NCBI GenBank assembly: GCA_034770075.1
Contig: CM068379.1
Coordinates: forward strand, 43,407,130-43,471,129
Reading direction: 5' to 3'
Source: Aralia elata
Lineage: Eukaryota; Streptophyta; Magnoliopsida; Apiales; Araliaceae
Length of the DNA stretch: 64,000 nucleotides
In this document: positions 1 through 12,715 of the stretch, in pieces
Layout of the letters: every line of letters begins with the position of its first letter
Position numbering within the stretch: the stretch's first letter is position 1
Program-made: the position numbers and the translations under genes
The notes under the pieces: generated by a model
Told to the model about the DNA's origin: nothing
Databases searched by the model: none
The model's input: the letters and a program-made list of their open reading frames with translations, nothing else

Positions 1-3000
1 AAAAAGGATTTCAACAATAGAATAATCAGAAGCAAGAACATTAAATGCTTTTAGAACAATTGATAGTCAAATAGACTTTGAACGATAACTTCCAGAGGAG
101 TCAATAGCTGGTTGACCCTCTGGTTACTGGCTACAGAATAACGTACTTGAGGGGATCAGCCTCGCGTACCTTATGTATATGCATAACATTTAATTCTGCT
201 ATTTGTACCTTATATACGGTACGTGGGGTACTCCCCTATAAATAAAGGGGTGTTCATACAGTCTAAGAATCCTTACCATTGATTGGTTCGGATAGCTTTT
301 ATAAATTTTCACAAAATTGTCTGACCGAACAAGGGTTCAGACTTAACCACGAGTGGTTCATAAAACTTCTGAATTTAATTCAATATTCGAATTCAAATGC
401 ATGAGTGCGAATGTCAATAAATACACAGATGTGGAATAATTTTAAAAGTAATTAGACCACTTATAGCATGCTTGGAGATAAAATTCAACCTTAAAGAGTA
501 CTTGCAATAATATATACCTTTTGCATGAATTAAAATACTGCATAAGGTTTTAGAAGTATTGCTCAAGGTAAAAAGTTGAGTAAGGAAGAACTTGCAATAA
601 TGTAAGAAGTTTAGGGTTAGGAACTTGCAGAAATCAAAGTTCGAGATAGAGGACTTGCCTGTTTGCTCAGCTACAGATAAATTCTAGCTTTAATTAATTG
701 TTCTCGAGTGACCTATATCATCGGGTAAAGTCGATTTATCAATTAACAGTTGTATATTGGCACCTCTTACTATGCCTTTTACTTAACAGGTAAAATTCAT
801 CACCTATATTAAATTACTAATTGACATTAGCTAAACAGAAATTTATTAATGACCTTTAGCTATTAGATAATAATTAATCATGATCACTATCATTTGAATA
901 CTTAATTTATTACCTTTAATTGTGTCTAGGTATGGTTTAATAAATTTATTTTGGTTTAAAGATAACAGAAAACCATTGATCAATTCTCTAGTTGGTTTAC
1001 TCTTAATTACCATCTACCTTAGGGGTAAATTAGTAATTATTATTTGATCACTGTGTTAGTCTTACTAAATAATAGTCAAGTGTTTATTATTTAATATTAA
1101 TACTTAAATAATATGTAATTATTCCATTAACTTTATTCATATTTAATTATTATTATTACTAAATAATAATTAAATATTCATTATCTTTATTCATATTTAA
1201 TTATTATTATCGCTAAATAATAATTAAATATTCATTATCTTTATTTATTATTTATTAATAAATAATAAATAATTATTTTATTAACTTTATTCATATTTAA
1301 TTATTATTATTATTAATTAATAATTAAATATTTATTACCTTTATTTATTAAGGCCCAAAAATAATTAACTTATTAATCTTCCTCATACTTAATCATCATT
1401 TCATTTGATGATTAAGTACTTACCATCCATTATTGCCTCGTAACTTCATTTATACTTAATTATTATTATATATTAAATAATAATTAAATATTTATTATCT
1501 TTATTTATTATTTATTGGAAAAATAATAAATAATTATTTCATTAACTTTATTCATATTTAATTATTATTATTGTTAAATAATAATTAAATATTTATTATC
1601 TTTATGTATTATAAGTAAATAATTAAATTTATTCATATTCAACTATTATTATTATTATTAATTAACAATTAAATATTTATTATCGTTATTTATTATTATA
1701 ATAAATCATTATTCATTAACTCTATTCATATTTAATTATCATTATTAAATAATAATTAAATATTTATTATCTTTATTTAGTAATTACTCATACTAAATAA
1801 TTACTTTACTAATTTTATTTATAATATTAACTAGTTCGCAATGGCATTCTTAATTCAAATAATAATGGGAAAAACTACCAAGTTGGTTCTCAAAGGCATT
1901 TTGACAAACACATGGTGGGAAATTCTAACATTTGACAGTGGCCAATGCTCAGCTCAGTACCAAATTGCCAGGACCTGAAGGTCCTTTAGAATACAGGGTC
2001 CCCAAACAATGAATCACACAGCCAAAAAAAAAGAAACACAATACAGATTTCCCAAAAATAAAGCCAAACAAAATTTTACACCAACTGGTAACAGGTTTTA
2101 AAATCTCAAAATGATAGTACAACTCTAGAACTCTAACACAGCATAACCCAAGCAAATTTCCAACCCATAAAGCCAATACAGGGATCAATTTACCAATTTA
2201 AAACCAACTTACCAGAACATTAAGGTTCTATGATACACAGAAGTTTAAACCCAAAAATCAACCCAATACAATACAAATTTTTTTCAAATTCCAAATCAAA
2301 CGAAAGTGTTAGCAGTTTCGTTACCAGATTTTAACCCAATTCAAAGCTGCTAACAATTTATTTCAACAAATACCTAGAACAATTTTCCCATACAGAGGAA
2401 CAATTCGTTCAATACAGCAGGAAGTAAGAATTTCAAAATCCCTCAGTCCCTCACGGTTATACCTTCGGGTAGTCCGAGTCGCCGTCCGTCGTCGTCGCCG
2501 TCCGAAGTAGTTAACCCAGCCGGACATCCACAATGGCCTCCCCTGTCTCCCCTGTTCTCTGTATTTGCTCACAAAAAAAAGAAAAAAAAAACCCTAGTTT
2601 CTAATTGGAACTCACAGACAAGGGAAAAATCGGCAATTTGGGGTTCATCTTATAGGGCAGGGTTTGCCCAATTTCTGTGGTTAATACCCTAATGGAACCG
2701 GTCAATACCTAAGGGTTTGAGGGAAGTAGGCTGTCAATCGTTCACCTCAAGCCCCATCAAGCCCAGCTAGCTTCGCCGGCGGTCCTCGAGCCGTGTGTCT
2801 CACCGGTCGCGTCACCAGTTTTTTCTGGGACCCTTGGTCCTTGCCGCGTTCACTCGGTCGCCGACGTTTCTTCCCCCCTTCGACCGCTGGTTGCCTCGTG
2901 GTGTCGCCGGCGCACGCTTGGCGTCCCTCCTTCCAGTCACCAGCTCATGTTCCGAACGATTGATTGATGGAGGGTTTGTGCGCTTAGGTTGGTGTCGACT

Positions 3001-3593
3001 GTGAGGGGCTAGGGCTTGGGATATACTGACATACTAATTTGGCTTGATTTTGATCCTTTTTCCCCAATCAATATGCCGGCAAATCCTAATACCAATCACC
3101 ATGGATCGACCCGACTGAAAAAGGGAATTTGGGCCCAACCCAAATGGGGTTGGGTCGGCTGAAATAGGAAAGGAGGGGGTTTTGGGCTTAAATTATAAAA
3201 GTGATGTGTTAATGAAAGAAAATTGGCCCAACTTAAATTAACCATTATGCAAATTCTTATATTTTAAATTGAATAACTAAGCCAATTAGTTGTTTATAAG
3301 AAAATATTTATTTGTAACCATAATTCTTCATTCGAATCATTAAATCCGATAATGATAAAATTATTCATTAATTCCCCAAATTTTCTTGCAAATAAATTCT
3401 TAGGGCTAACTCACTAATTTATTCAAAACTATCAGTGAGTCCCTTTAATGCACAGAAAATTATTGGACCACGTATTTATATAATTAAATAATAATACTCA
3501 CATGGATCCAACTAAATTTAAAAATTGAATATAATGAATTTATTTCTTATTAAAATAAATTCGATACAGTGTTTAAAATTCCTGGACATTACA
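1..3593 (-). repeat. 3' LTR of element A (partial)
   Basis: Nearly identical to 10065-13653. It ends at ACA (3591-3593) directly beside the polypurine tract, as expected for a 3' LTR on the minus strand. Its short open frames are repeated in the other LTR and are not separate genes. This copy carries an extra CGA triplet in the short-exon region near 2490, which the 5' LTR lacks. Confidence 0.95.
1095..1800. repeat. AT-rich degenerate tandem/palindromic array in LTR A
   Basis: The stretch is almost pure A/T and repeats blocks such as TATTTAATTATTATT and AATAATAATTAAATA, which are inverted copies of each other. Spacing is irregular here, whereas element E has a regular 100-bp version. It lies in the R-U5 part of the LTR. 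Confidence 0.85.
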
Positions 3594-3606
3594 TCCTCTC
3601 CCCCTT
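3594..3606 (-). other. Polypurine tract of element A
   Basis: On the minus strand this is AAGGGGGAGAGGA, directly followed by the LTR start TGTAATGTCC. It is the usual primer site for plus-strand DNA synthesis, and the same 13-mer lies beside the LTR in elements D and E. Confidence 0.9.
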
Positions 3607-3640
3607 ATAAAAATTCCGTCCTCGGAATTTCAATCTAAGG

Positions 3641-6600
3641 TCATTCAAACAACTGAGGGTAATTTGCTCTCATCTTTTCTTCGAGCTCCCACGTGGCCTC
3701 TTCCACCGCGTGATTTTTCCAGAGAACTTTAACCGAGTGAATGATTTTATTCCTCAGCTTCTGCTCTTTCCTATCCAGTATTTGAACAGGAACCTCCTCG
3801 TACGATAAATCCTTTTCGACTTGGATTGGTTCGTAGGAGATGACATGCTTGTAGCCCGGCTTATACGGACGCAACACTGATACGTGAAACACATTGTGAA
3901 TGTGCTCAAGTTCAGGAGGTAATGCTACCTCGTACGCCACTTCGCCGATCCGCCTCAAAATTTCGAACGGTCCTATGAACCTAGGGCTCAATTTGCCCTT
4001 CTTCCCAAAACGGATCTTGCCTTTCCAGGGAGATACCTTCAAGAACACAAAGCTACCAACTTCAAAGTCTCGTTTCTGACGGTGTAAGTCGGCATACTTC
4101 TTTTGGCGATCCTGGGCTGCTACTAACCGTTGTCTTATTATTTTAATGATCTCCACGGTCTGTTGTACCATTTCTGGCCCCAACAATCTCCGCTCACCAA
4201 CTTCATCCCAACACAACGGCGTTCGACACTTTCTCCCATATAGTACTTCGTACGGTGGCATACCAATACTAGCATGGTAACTATTATTGTAGGCGAACTC
4301 TACTAGTGGCAAGTGATCGTCCCAGCTGCCACTTAAGTCCATCACCACTGCTCGGAGCATATCCTCTAGAGTCTGAATTGTTCGCTCACTCTGACCATCA
4401 GTCTGGGGATGATATGCCGTACTCATTCTTAACTGTGTTCCCAGTCTCTCCTACAGACTTCTCCAAAAATTTGACGTGAAGCGCGGATCCCTGTCAGACA
4501 CAATGGATACCGGCACTCCATGTCGTGATACTATTTCCTTCACATAAAGTTTTGCCAGCTGTTCCAATTTATACCTGATCTTGATCGGTAGAAAATGGGC
4601 AGACTTGGTCAACCGATCTACGATCACCCAGATGGCGTCTAGACCCTTTTGGGTTGTCGGGAGTCCCACCACAAAATCCATAGTGATGTGTTCCCACTTC
4701 CACTCGGGAATCTCTAAGGGTTGCAACAATCCGCTCGGCCGTTGATGCTCAGCCTTGATCCGTTGACAAGTTAAACACCGGCTGACGAACTCTGCAACTT
4801 CCCCTTTCAAATGCGGCCACCAATAATGTTGACGAAGATCTTGATACATCTTGGTGCTACCTGGATGTACCGAAAACCTTGTATTATGGGCCTCCTGCAA
4901 AATCTCTTCCCTTAAGTCTGGTACGTAGGGTATCCAGATCCTCCCCTCGAATCTCAGCAATCCTGTGCTGTCAACCTTATACTTCGAGGCTTTTCCCTCT
5001 GATAACTGTTTCTTAATGCCAATACATTCCTCGTCAAATTCTTGAGCCTCCTGTATCCTATCCAGTAGAGTTGGACCTACCGTCACGGCGAACACCCTTT
5101 CGTCCACCTCCATTGGATACCTAACTTCCAGCTCCAGACGTTCGAAGTCTCGTATCAATTCCTCCTGGACTGTCAGCTGCATCAATTTCACCTTGCCTTT
5201 TCTACTCAAGGCATCAGCCACTACATTTGCCTTGCCCGGATGGTACAGAATTTCACAGTCGTAGTCCTTGATCAATTCTAACCATCGGCGTTGCCTCATG
5301 TTCAGCTCCTTTTGAGTGAAGATATATTTCAGACTTTTGTGATCTGTATATATCTCACACTTCTCCCCATATAGGTAGTGCCTCCAAATCTTCAAAGCGA
5401 ACACCACCGCGACTAACTCCAGGTCATGAGTCGGGTAACCCTTCTCATAATCTTTCAGCTGACGTGATGCGTACGCCACGACCTTACCGTGTTGCATCAG
5501 TACACAGCCAAGACCCTTGTGTGACGCGTCGCTATACACTACAAAACCCCCAGTGTTGTCTGGTAAGGTCAACACTAGTGCTTGGCTGAGTCTCTTCTTC
5601 AATTCCATAAAACTCTCCTCACACTTCTCCGACCAAACAAACTTGACTGTTTTCCTGGTGAGATTGGTCAACGGCGATGCTATCTTGGAAAAATCCTGGA
5701 TGAATCTTCGATAGTATCCCGCTAATCCCAAGAAACTCCGGATCTCTGTCGGCGTCTTCGGCTGTTCCCAGTTGATAACTGCTTCTACTTTTGCTGGGTC
5801 CACCGAAACACCATTCTTGTCTATGACATGACCCAGAAACTGTACCCTCTGCAACCAAAACTCACACTTAGAAAACTTTGCATATAATTTCTCCTTCCTG
5901 AGAGCTTCTAATACAATCCTTAAGTGTTCAGCATGCTCCTCCTCTGTCTCCGAATACACCAAGATGTCATCGATGAATACGACTACGAATTTATCCAAGT
6001 ACTGCTTGAACACTCTGTTCATCATATCCATAAATGCTGCTGGTGCATTCGTCAATCCAAATGACATTACCAGGAACTCGAAGTGCCCATAACGAGTCCT
6101 GAATGCAGTCTTCGGGATATCTTCCTGCCTCACCTTCAGCTGATGGTAGCCGGTTCTCAAGTCGATCTTTGAAAAGTACTTCGCTCCCTTGAGTTGATCG
6201 AACAGATCGTCAATTCTGGGAAGCGGATACCTATTCTTAATCGTAACTTTGTTCAGCTCCCGGTAGTCGATACAAAGCCTCATTGAACCATCCTTCTTCT
6301 TCACAAACAGGACTGGTGCTCCCCACGGTGACACGCTCGGCCTGATATATCCTTTATCTAACAGCTCCTGCAGTTGCACCATCAACTCTTTCATCTCTAC
6401 AGGTGCCATTCGATACGGCGGCTTCGATATTGGTGCGGTTCCCGGTGCCAAATCGATAATGAACTCGATTTCCCTGTCCGGCGGCAGTCCCAGAAGCTCT
6501 TCGGGAAAGACATCGGTGAATTCTCTCACGACTGGTATTTGACTCATCTCATCCCCTACTCGACGAGTATCAACCACATGGGCCAAATAACATTCGCAAC

Positions 6601-8200
6601 CCTTCTTGAGTAATCTCCTTGTTTGCATCATAGTAAGACAACAAGATTGGCTTGGTGACTTACTACCGTAAAATACCACCTTCGACTTATTAGGAGTCTT
6701 TAGGTGTATACACTTCTTTTTACAGTCAATAACTGCTCCGTGGGTTGATAGCCAATCCATTCCCAAGATTACATCGAACTCTCCTAGTCGAATTGGTATC
6801 AAATCCACATTGAGCTTAAATCCTCGCAACTCAGCACAACAATTCCTATGAATGTATTCTACGGGGACAATTTCCTTGTTTGCTACTTCTACGTTCATAG
6901 GGTGTTCTAACCTTTCACAAGGTACATTTAACTGACTAGCAAATTCTTCAGAAACAAAAGAGCAAGTAGCACCCGAATCAAATAACACATATGCATTTAT
7001 ATCATTGATTGGGATGATACCTGACACCACGTCCTTGGATTCCATGGCATCCTGAACCGTCATGTTGAACGTGCGGGCTGTTGGCCTGTTGGCTTGACTG
7101 GATGGTGGCCCGTAGTTCAACCGGTTACTGTTCCCGCTGTTGTTGTTGTTGTTGTTGTTTCGGTTGCCACTCCCAGCGTCGCCCTTCCTCTTTGGATAAT
7201 CCTTGATCTGGTGGCCAGGTGATCCACAGGAGAAACAACCTCCCTTTGGTTTGTTCTGACATTGGGGAGCCATGTGCCCCGGTTGCCCGCATTTGTAGCA
7301 AACGCTTTTTCCCTTCATACACTCCCCCGTGTGGTTCTTACCACAATTACTGCACCTGCCTGGTTTCCTTGCCTCCCCTCCCGACGGGTTTCCTCCGGGT
7401 TTATTGCTCCCGAAAGATTGACTTTCATTCCATTTCCGTTTGTTGGGGTTACTGCCCCCACTGCTTCCTGCCTTAGGGCCCTCATGTCCCTTCTTCTTCT
7501 CTTGATTGTATTTGGCCAGGGCCTCACTGCCACCTTCTGCAATGATTGCCCTCTCCATCAATTCTGCAAATGTTCTGATTTTCAATACCGCCACCGAACG
7601 GTATAACCATGGTTTCAACCCCTGCTCAAACCTGCGAGCTTTCCTTTCCTCGGTGCTGACTTGGTGAGCTGCAAACCGTGCCAACTCATTAAACTTAGCC
7701 GCGTACTCAGCCACAGACATGTTTCCTTGTTTTAGCTCTAGGAATTTGATCTCCATCTCCTGCTTCATGCTCTCTGGAAAGTAATTTTCCAAGAACATTT
7801 CCTTAAAGCGATCCCATGCGACAGTGCCTTCTTCCACTCGGCCTCTGTTGGCTTTCCACCAGTAGTTGGCTTCTCCTTTTAGCATGAAAGTGGCAAAACT
7901 TGTTTTCTGTTCCTCTGCCACCCGTGCTACTTCAAAGACCTTTTCTATCTCCTCTATCCAGGTCTGCGCTTCAATTGGGTTAAGAGTCCCCTTGAACTCA
8001 GGTGGTCCGACCAATTTGAAATCTTTAAAGTTTGCCAGATGATGCGCTGGCTCAGCTGCGGCTTGGGTTCTTTCAGGTGGTGGTCTGGATTGCATAGCCT
8101 CGGCCAGCATCTCCGCGAACATTCTCATGGGGTTGGTTTGGTCTCCAACCTCACTTTCTGACTCTTCGACCCGTCGGTTACGTGGCCTTCCCCTTGGCAT
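3641..8200 (-). pseudogene. Gag-Pol polyprotein of element A, one premature stop in integrase
   Basis: A single frame of 1520 codons encodes capsid, protease, reverse transcriptase, RNase H, integrase and a C-terminal chromodomain. Visible signatures in order are a retrotransposon gag domain (about residues 60-215), three CCHC-type zinc knuckles, the protease motif LFDSGAT, RT with VFIDDILVYS, RNase H with VYSDAS, an integrase zinc finger ending CLTCQ, integrase D-D-E residues in TMDF, SDRDPRF and GQSERT, a GPF module and chromodomain residues near VKVLW. The frame is broken once by TAG at 4451-4453 (CAG in the relatives), before the catalytic Glu. The third zinc knuckle has lost its last Cys (Tyr instead). 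Both changes fit C-to-T or G-to-A transitions. The start MPRGRPRN is shared with the other copies. Confidence 0.93.
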
Positions 8201-8594
8201 GGTTTAGAATAAGAAAACTGATGACTTTTACCTATAGATTCATATTTCACACAATATGTCATTAAAATAAGCAATCAAAGGTAAAATATCTATCAACACA
8301 TTTGATTTAAGTGAAATATCTGCATTTATATTCATATACCACTGTTTTGTTACAATGACTAAACCTGTGGCATACTTCTATAAATGCGCCACTATCTGCC
8401 CTATCAAACATCCCCTAAAACAAAAGTGGGGAATGATACTACCCATCCTCTAAGGCAACAAAAATTGGGGTTTGACTACTACCCCAACAAGAAAGCAAAT
8501 AAAATGTTTCGCAATACCAAGATGCATACGTCCCTAATATAACAAAAGGTGGGACTGACTGTACTAGCAACTAAACAACCATCCTATCCCATCA
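8201..8594 (-). other. Spacer between accessory gene and gag in element A
   Basis: No gene is visible. The segment contains three diverged copies of a CCCCA...TTTTGTT...TTAGGG motif (minus-strand sense) and, next to gag, the conserved CTATAGGTAAAAGTCA. The equivalent spacers in D and E have the same features. Confidence 0.6.
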
Positions 8595-9423
8595 CTATAT
8601 ATCATGACGGATCCGAGCCTGCTGACCAGAGAATGCTCCATCCCCGATCCTGCGGCGAACAGAGCGACTGGACTCCCCTACCTCAGTCCGGGGTCTACGG
8701 TAGGCTGCATCCAAGGCATGTCCCAGGGTCTCTATCCTCACTGCCTTGGCCTCTAACTGGTCCTCCAGCTGATCAACCCTCCTGGCCTCCCTGGCCCAGG
8801 CCTCCCTGACGCGCATCCTGGCAGCCACCTCCAGTCCGGCCTCAAACCTCATGGCCTCCTGTTTCGCCCTCAGGTGGGCGATCTGCAGATCCCGCTGCTC
8901 CAGTCTCTCCCTCAACTCAGCGTTTCGGGCCACTAGCTGATGTAGCAGTGGTCCGACCTGCTGTGCCGAGGACTCGTAGCCCTGCAGCTGTACCTTGGCC
9001 ACTCCCAACTCATGGTCGAGCTGGTAGGCCAAGTCTCTGTACTGGTCCTCCATATACTGATGGGTCTGGTTTTGCTCCTCCAGATGAGCAATCCGAGCCT
9101 CCAACTCCTCGTTCCTGTCAGTCAACCCCTCGATGATATCATCAGCAGTGGACCCCATGCCGTCGATCTCAGCAGGTGGCTCCTCCCCCTCGGCCTCGGG
9201 ATCCTCCTCCTCAGTATCAGGGTCCTGACTACCGGACCTCATCACCCCACCTACCACTGGCTCTGGTAGCTCTCTATGGTAGTCCTCATCCGGCTCGGAC
9301 TCCTCCTGTAGCCATCCCGGGGCAATAGGAGCATAGCCCACCAGCTGCTCCGAAACCACTGGTATATCTGTAAATACCTCCTCCTCCTCACGGGCTCCAC
9401 TGGTCCCTCCTATATCAGCCATC
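8595..9423 (-). CDS. Accessory coiled-coil protein, predicted exon 2 (element A)
   Basis: An ATG at 9422 opens a 275-residue frame between PBS and gag, in the same sense as gag-pol. I do not recognise the family. The N-terminal third is acidic, with runs such as DTEEEDPEAEGEE. The centre (about residues 95-245) is rich in Leu, Glu, Gln and Arg with heptad-like spacing, suggesting a long coiled coil. The C terminus is basic (SVRRRIGDG). There is no signal peptide, membrane segment or zinc knuckle. It has the same length as the copy in D, with about 17 mostly conservative substitutions and two compensating one-codon indels, which argues for selection as protein. Base 9423 is the predicted first base after a 3' splice site, joining in frame to 12525-12586. 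The reading frame stays open 24 codons upstream to 9494, so an unspliced start is also possible. Function unknown. Confidence 0.8.
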
Positions 9424-9448
9424 CTACAACCACAAAAACTAACATTAG
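9424..9448 (-). promoter_or_regulatory. Predicted 3' splice site and branch point (element A)
   Basis: In element sense the order is CTAAT (9444-9448 on the plus strand), a T-rich tract, then TTGTAG immediately before G-ATG of the accessory gene. The arrangement is shared with D and E and fits plant acceptor rules. This is a sequence prediction only. Confidence 0.6.
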
Positions 9449-9637
9449 TACAGCAATAAAATATATTCATTGAAGAAATGAAGTTATATTTCATTGGGTA
9501 CTACTCGACTCGATGAATTCCCCAATTCATCAAAACCACATATGATAAATCTCCTCGATTTATCCCCTAACACTCAATACGAGTTTACTATGAAGGTTAT
9601 AACCTAGGTTTCGCGATCCTAAAGTTTATAACCTACA

Positions 9638-9649
9638 GCTCTGATACCA
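9638..9649 (-). other. Primer-binding site of element A
   Basis: On the minus strand it reads TGGTATCAGAGC, complementary to the 3' end of plant initiator tRNA-Met, three bases after the LTR end. The bases between it and the accessory-gene splice site (9449-9637) show no open frame of note. Confidence 0.9.
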
Positions 9650-11159
9650 ACCTGTGACGCCCCCAAATTCGGGTCTCCAAACACCCGGATCTGGTCATCA
9701 CGATCCAATACAAACATTCACCTCTAACAACATATGATATCTAAAAGTGCGGAATATAATAAACATAAGTTGTTCATTTAAGGTGTTACTAGTCCCAGAA
9801 TACAATTAACCTTAATCAAGTACATCAACCCATACCCTAAGTAACTATTAGGGTTTTAAATTACATGAACAGTAATTAAATTACACATGACTATAAAGTC
9901 TGCTACAAGGAATCTATTGTTTCATCTTTTCTTTTCCTTTGTTCTTCCCTGAAGTCTCGGGTTTCGCTGCAATAAAGTCATGATATAGCAAGAATGAGCA
10001 ACGAGTTTGCCCAGCAAGTTTAAAGTACAACAATGAAGATATATCATGATGAAGGGATGATAAAAAAAAGGATTTCAACAATAGAATAATCAGAAGCAAG
10101 AACATTAAATGCTTTTAGAACAATTGATAGTCAAATAGACTTTGAACGATAACTTCCAGAGGAGTCAATAGCTGGTTGACCCTCTGGTTACTGGCTACAG
10201 AATAACGTACTTGAGGGGATCAGCCTCGCGTACCTTATGTATATGCATAACATTTAATTCTGCTATTTGTACCTTATATACGGTACGTGGGGTACTCCCC
10301 TATAAATAAAGGGGTGTTCATACAGTCTAAGAATCCTTACCATTGATTGGTTCGGATAGCTTTTATAAATTTTCACAAAATTGTCTGACCGAACAAGGGT
10401 TCAGACTTAACCACGAGTGGTTCATAAAACTTCTGAATTTAATTCAATATTCGAATTCAAATGCATGAGTGCGAATGTCAATAAATACACAGATGTGGAA
10501 TAATTTTAAAAGTAATTAGACCACTTATAGCATGCTTGGAGATAAAATTCAAGCTTAAAGAGTACTTGCAATAATATATACCTTTTGCATGAATTAAAAT
10601 ACTGCATAAGGTTTTAGAAGTATTGCTCAAGGTAAAAAGTTGAGTAAGGAAGAACTTGCAATAATGTAAGAAGTTTAGGGTTAGGAACTTGCAGAAATCA
10701 AAGTTCGAGATAGAGGACTTGCCTGTTTGCTCAGCTACAGATAAATTCTAGCTTTAATTAATTGACCTCGAGTGACCTATCATCGGGTAAAGTCGATTTT
10801 ATCAATTAACAGTTGTATATTGGCACCTCTTACTATGCCTTTTACTTAACAGGTAAAATTCATCACCTATATTAAATTACTAATTGACATTAGCTAAACA
10901 GAAATTTATTAATGACCTTTAGCTATTAGATAATAATTAATCATGATCACTATCATTTGAATACTTAATTTATTACCTTTAATTGTGTCTAGGTATGGTT
11001 TAATAAATTTATTTTGGTTTAAAGATAACAGAAAACCATTGATCAATTCTCTAGTTGGTTTACTCTTAATTACCATCTACCTTAGGGGTAAATTAGTAAT
11101 TATTATTTGATCACTGTGTTAGTCTTACTAAATAATAGTCAAGTGTTTATTATTTAATA

Positions 11160-11860
11160 TTAATACTTAAATAATATGTAATTATTCCATTAACTTTATT
11201 CATATTTAATTATTATTATTACTAAATAATAATTAAATATTCATTATCTTTATTCATATTTAATTATTATTATCGCTAAATAATAATTAAATATTCATTA
11301 TCTTTATTTATTATTTATTAATAAATAATAAATAATTATTTTATTAACTTTATTCATATTTAATTATTATTATTATTAATTAATAATTAAATATTTATTA
11401 CCTTTATTTATTAAGGCCCAAAAATAATTAACTTATTAATCTTCCTCATACTTAATCATCATTTCATTTGATGATTAAGTACTTACCATCCATTATTGCC
11501 TCGTAACTTCATTTATACTTAATTATTATTATATATTAAATAATAATTAAATATTTATTATCTTTATTTATTATTTATTGGAAAAATAATAAATAATTAT
11601 TTCATTAACTTTATTCATATTTAATTATTATTATTGTTAAATAATAATTAAATATTTATTATCTTTATGTATTATAAGTAAATAATTAAATTTATTCATA
11701 TTCAACTATTATTATTATTATTAATTAACAATTAAATATTTATTATCGTTATTTATTATTATAATAAATCATTATTCATTAACTCTATTCATATTTAATT
11801 ATCATTATTAAATAATAATTAAATATTTATTATCTTTATTTAGTAATTACTCATACTAAA
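11160..11860. repeat. AT-rich palindromic array in 5' LTR A
   Basis: This corresponds to 1095-1800 of the other LTR and lies wholly inside the predicted intron. Confidence 0.85.
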
Positions 11861-12524
11861 TAATTACTTTACTAATTTTATTTATAATATTAACTAGTTC
11901 GCAATGGCATTCTTAATTCAAATAATAATGGGAAAAACTACCAAGTTGGTTCTCAAAGGCATTTTGACAAACACATGGTGGGAAATTCTAACATTTGACA
12001 GTGGCCAATGCTCAGCTCAGTACCAAATTGCCAGGACCTGAAGGTCCTTTAGAATACAGGGTCCCCAAACAATGAATCACACAGCCAAAAAAAAGAAACA
12101 CAATACAGATTTCCCAAAAATAAAGCCAAACAAAATTTTACACCAACTGGTAACAGGTTTTAAAATCTCAAAATGATAGTACAACTCTAGAACTCTAACA
12201 CAGCATAACCCAAGCAAATTTCCAACCCATAAAGCCAATACAGGGATCAATTTACCAATTTAAAACCAACTTACCAGAACATTAAGGTTCTATGATACAC
12301 AGAAGTTTAAACCCAAAAATCAACCCAATACAATACAGATTTTTTTCAAATTCCAAATCAAACGAAAGTGTTAGCAGTTTCGTTACCAGATTTTAACCCA
12401 ATTCAAAGCTGCTAACAATTTATTTCAACAAATACCTAGAACAATTTTCCCATACAGAGGAACAATTCGTTCAATACAGCAGGAAGTAAGAATTTCAAAA
12501 TCCCTCAGTCCCTCACGGTTATAC

Positions 12525-12586
12525 CTTCGGGTAGTCCGAGTCGCCGTCCGTCGTCGCCGTCCGAAGTAGTTAACCCAGCCGGACAT
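12525..12586 (-). CDS. Predicted exon 1 of accessory gene (element A): Arg-rich leader
   Basis: ATG at 12586 is the first ATG after the inferred transcription start. It opens a 62-nt frame (20 codons plus AG) that reads MSGWVNYFGRRRR and continues with Thr and Arg. It ends at AAG|GTATAAC, a good plant 5' splice site. Joining to 9423 restores the frame exactly (AG + G, then ATG of the accessory gene). D and E have exons of the same length, phase and pattern (MS, V, Y, G, RRRR) in strongly diverged DNA. Without splicing the frame runs on only 48 more codons. The Arg run could bind RNA or act as a nuclear signal; that is inference. Confidence 0.62.
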
Positions 12587-12709
12587 CCACAATGGCCTCC
12601 CCTGTCTCCCCTGTTCTCTGTATTTGCTCACAAAAAAAAAAGAAAAAAAAAACCCTAGTTTCTAATTGGAACTCACAGACAAGGGAAAAATCGGCAATTT
12701 GGGGTTCAT

Positions 12710-12715
12710 CTTATA
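12710..12715 (-). promoter_or_regulatory. TATA box, LTR promoter of element A
   Basis: CCCTATAAGATG on the minus strand lies about 125 bp upstream of the exon-1 ATG. Element D has TATAAAT at the matching place. The left LTR carries the same box at 2649-2654. Confidence 0.6.

Noticed and set aside
1949..2188. 79-codon hydrophobic frame in LTR A
   Set aside because: It is not kept open in the other LTR of the same element because of a homopolymer length difference, so it is not a conserved protein.
2795..3004. 69-codon frame in LTR A (also 12856-13065)
   Set aside because: It is antisense to the promoter region, present only by LTR duplication, and has no recognised domain.
3641..8200. Envelope-like gene or antisense ORF downstream of pol
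   Set aside because: Pol ends within 50 bp of the polypurine tract in A, D and E, leaving no room for another gene there.
8549..9269. Long frames on the strand opposite the accessory gene (also in D and E)
   Set aside because: They mirror the GC-rich accessory gene in other frames. Their Pro/Ser/Leu-rich composition is typical of such shadows.
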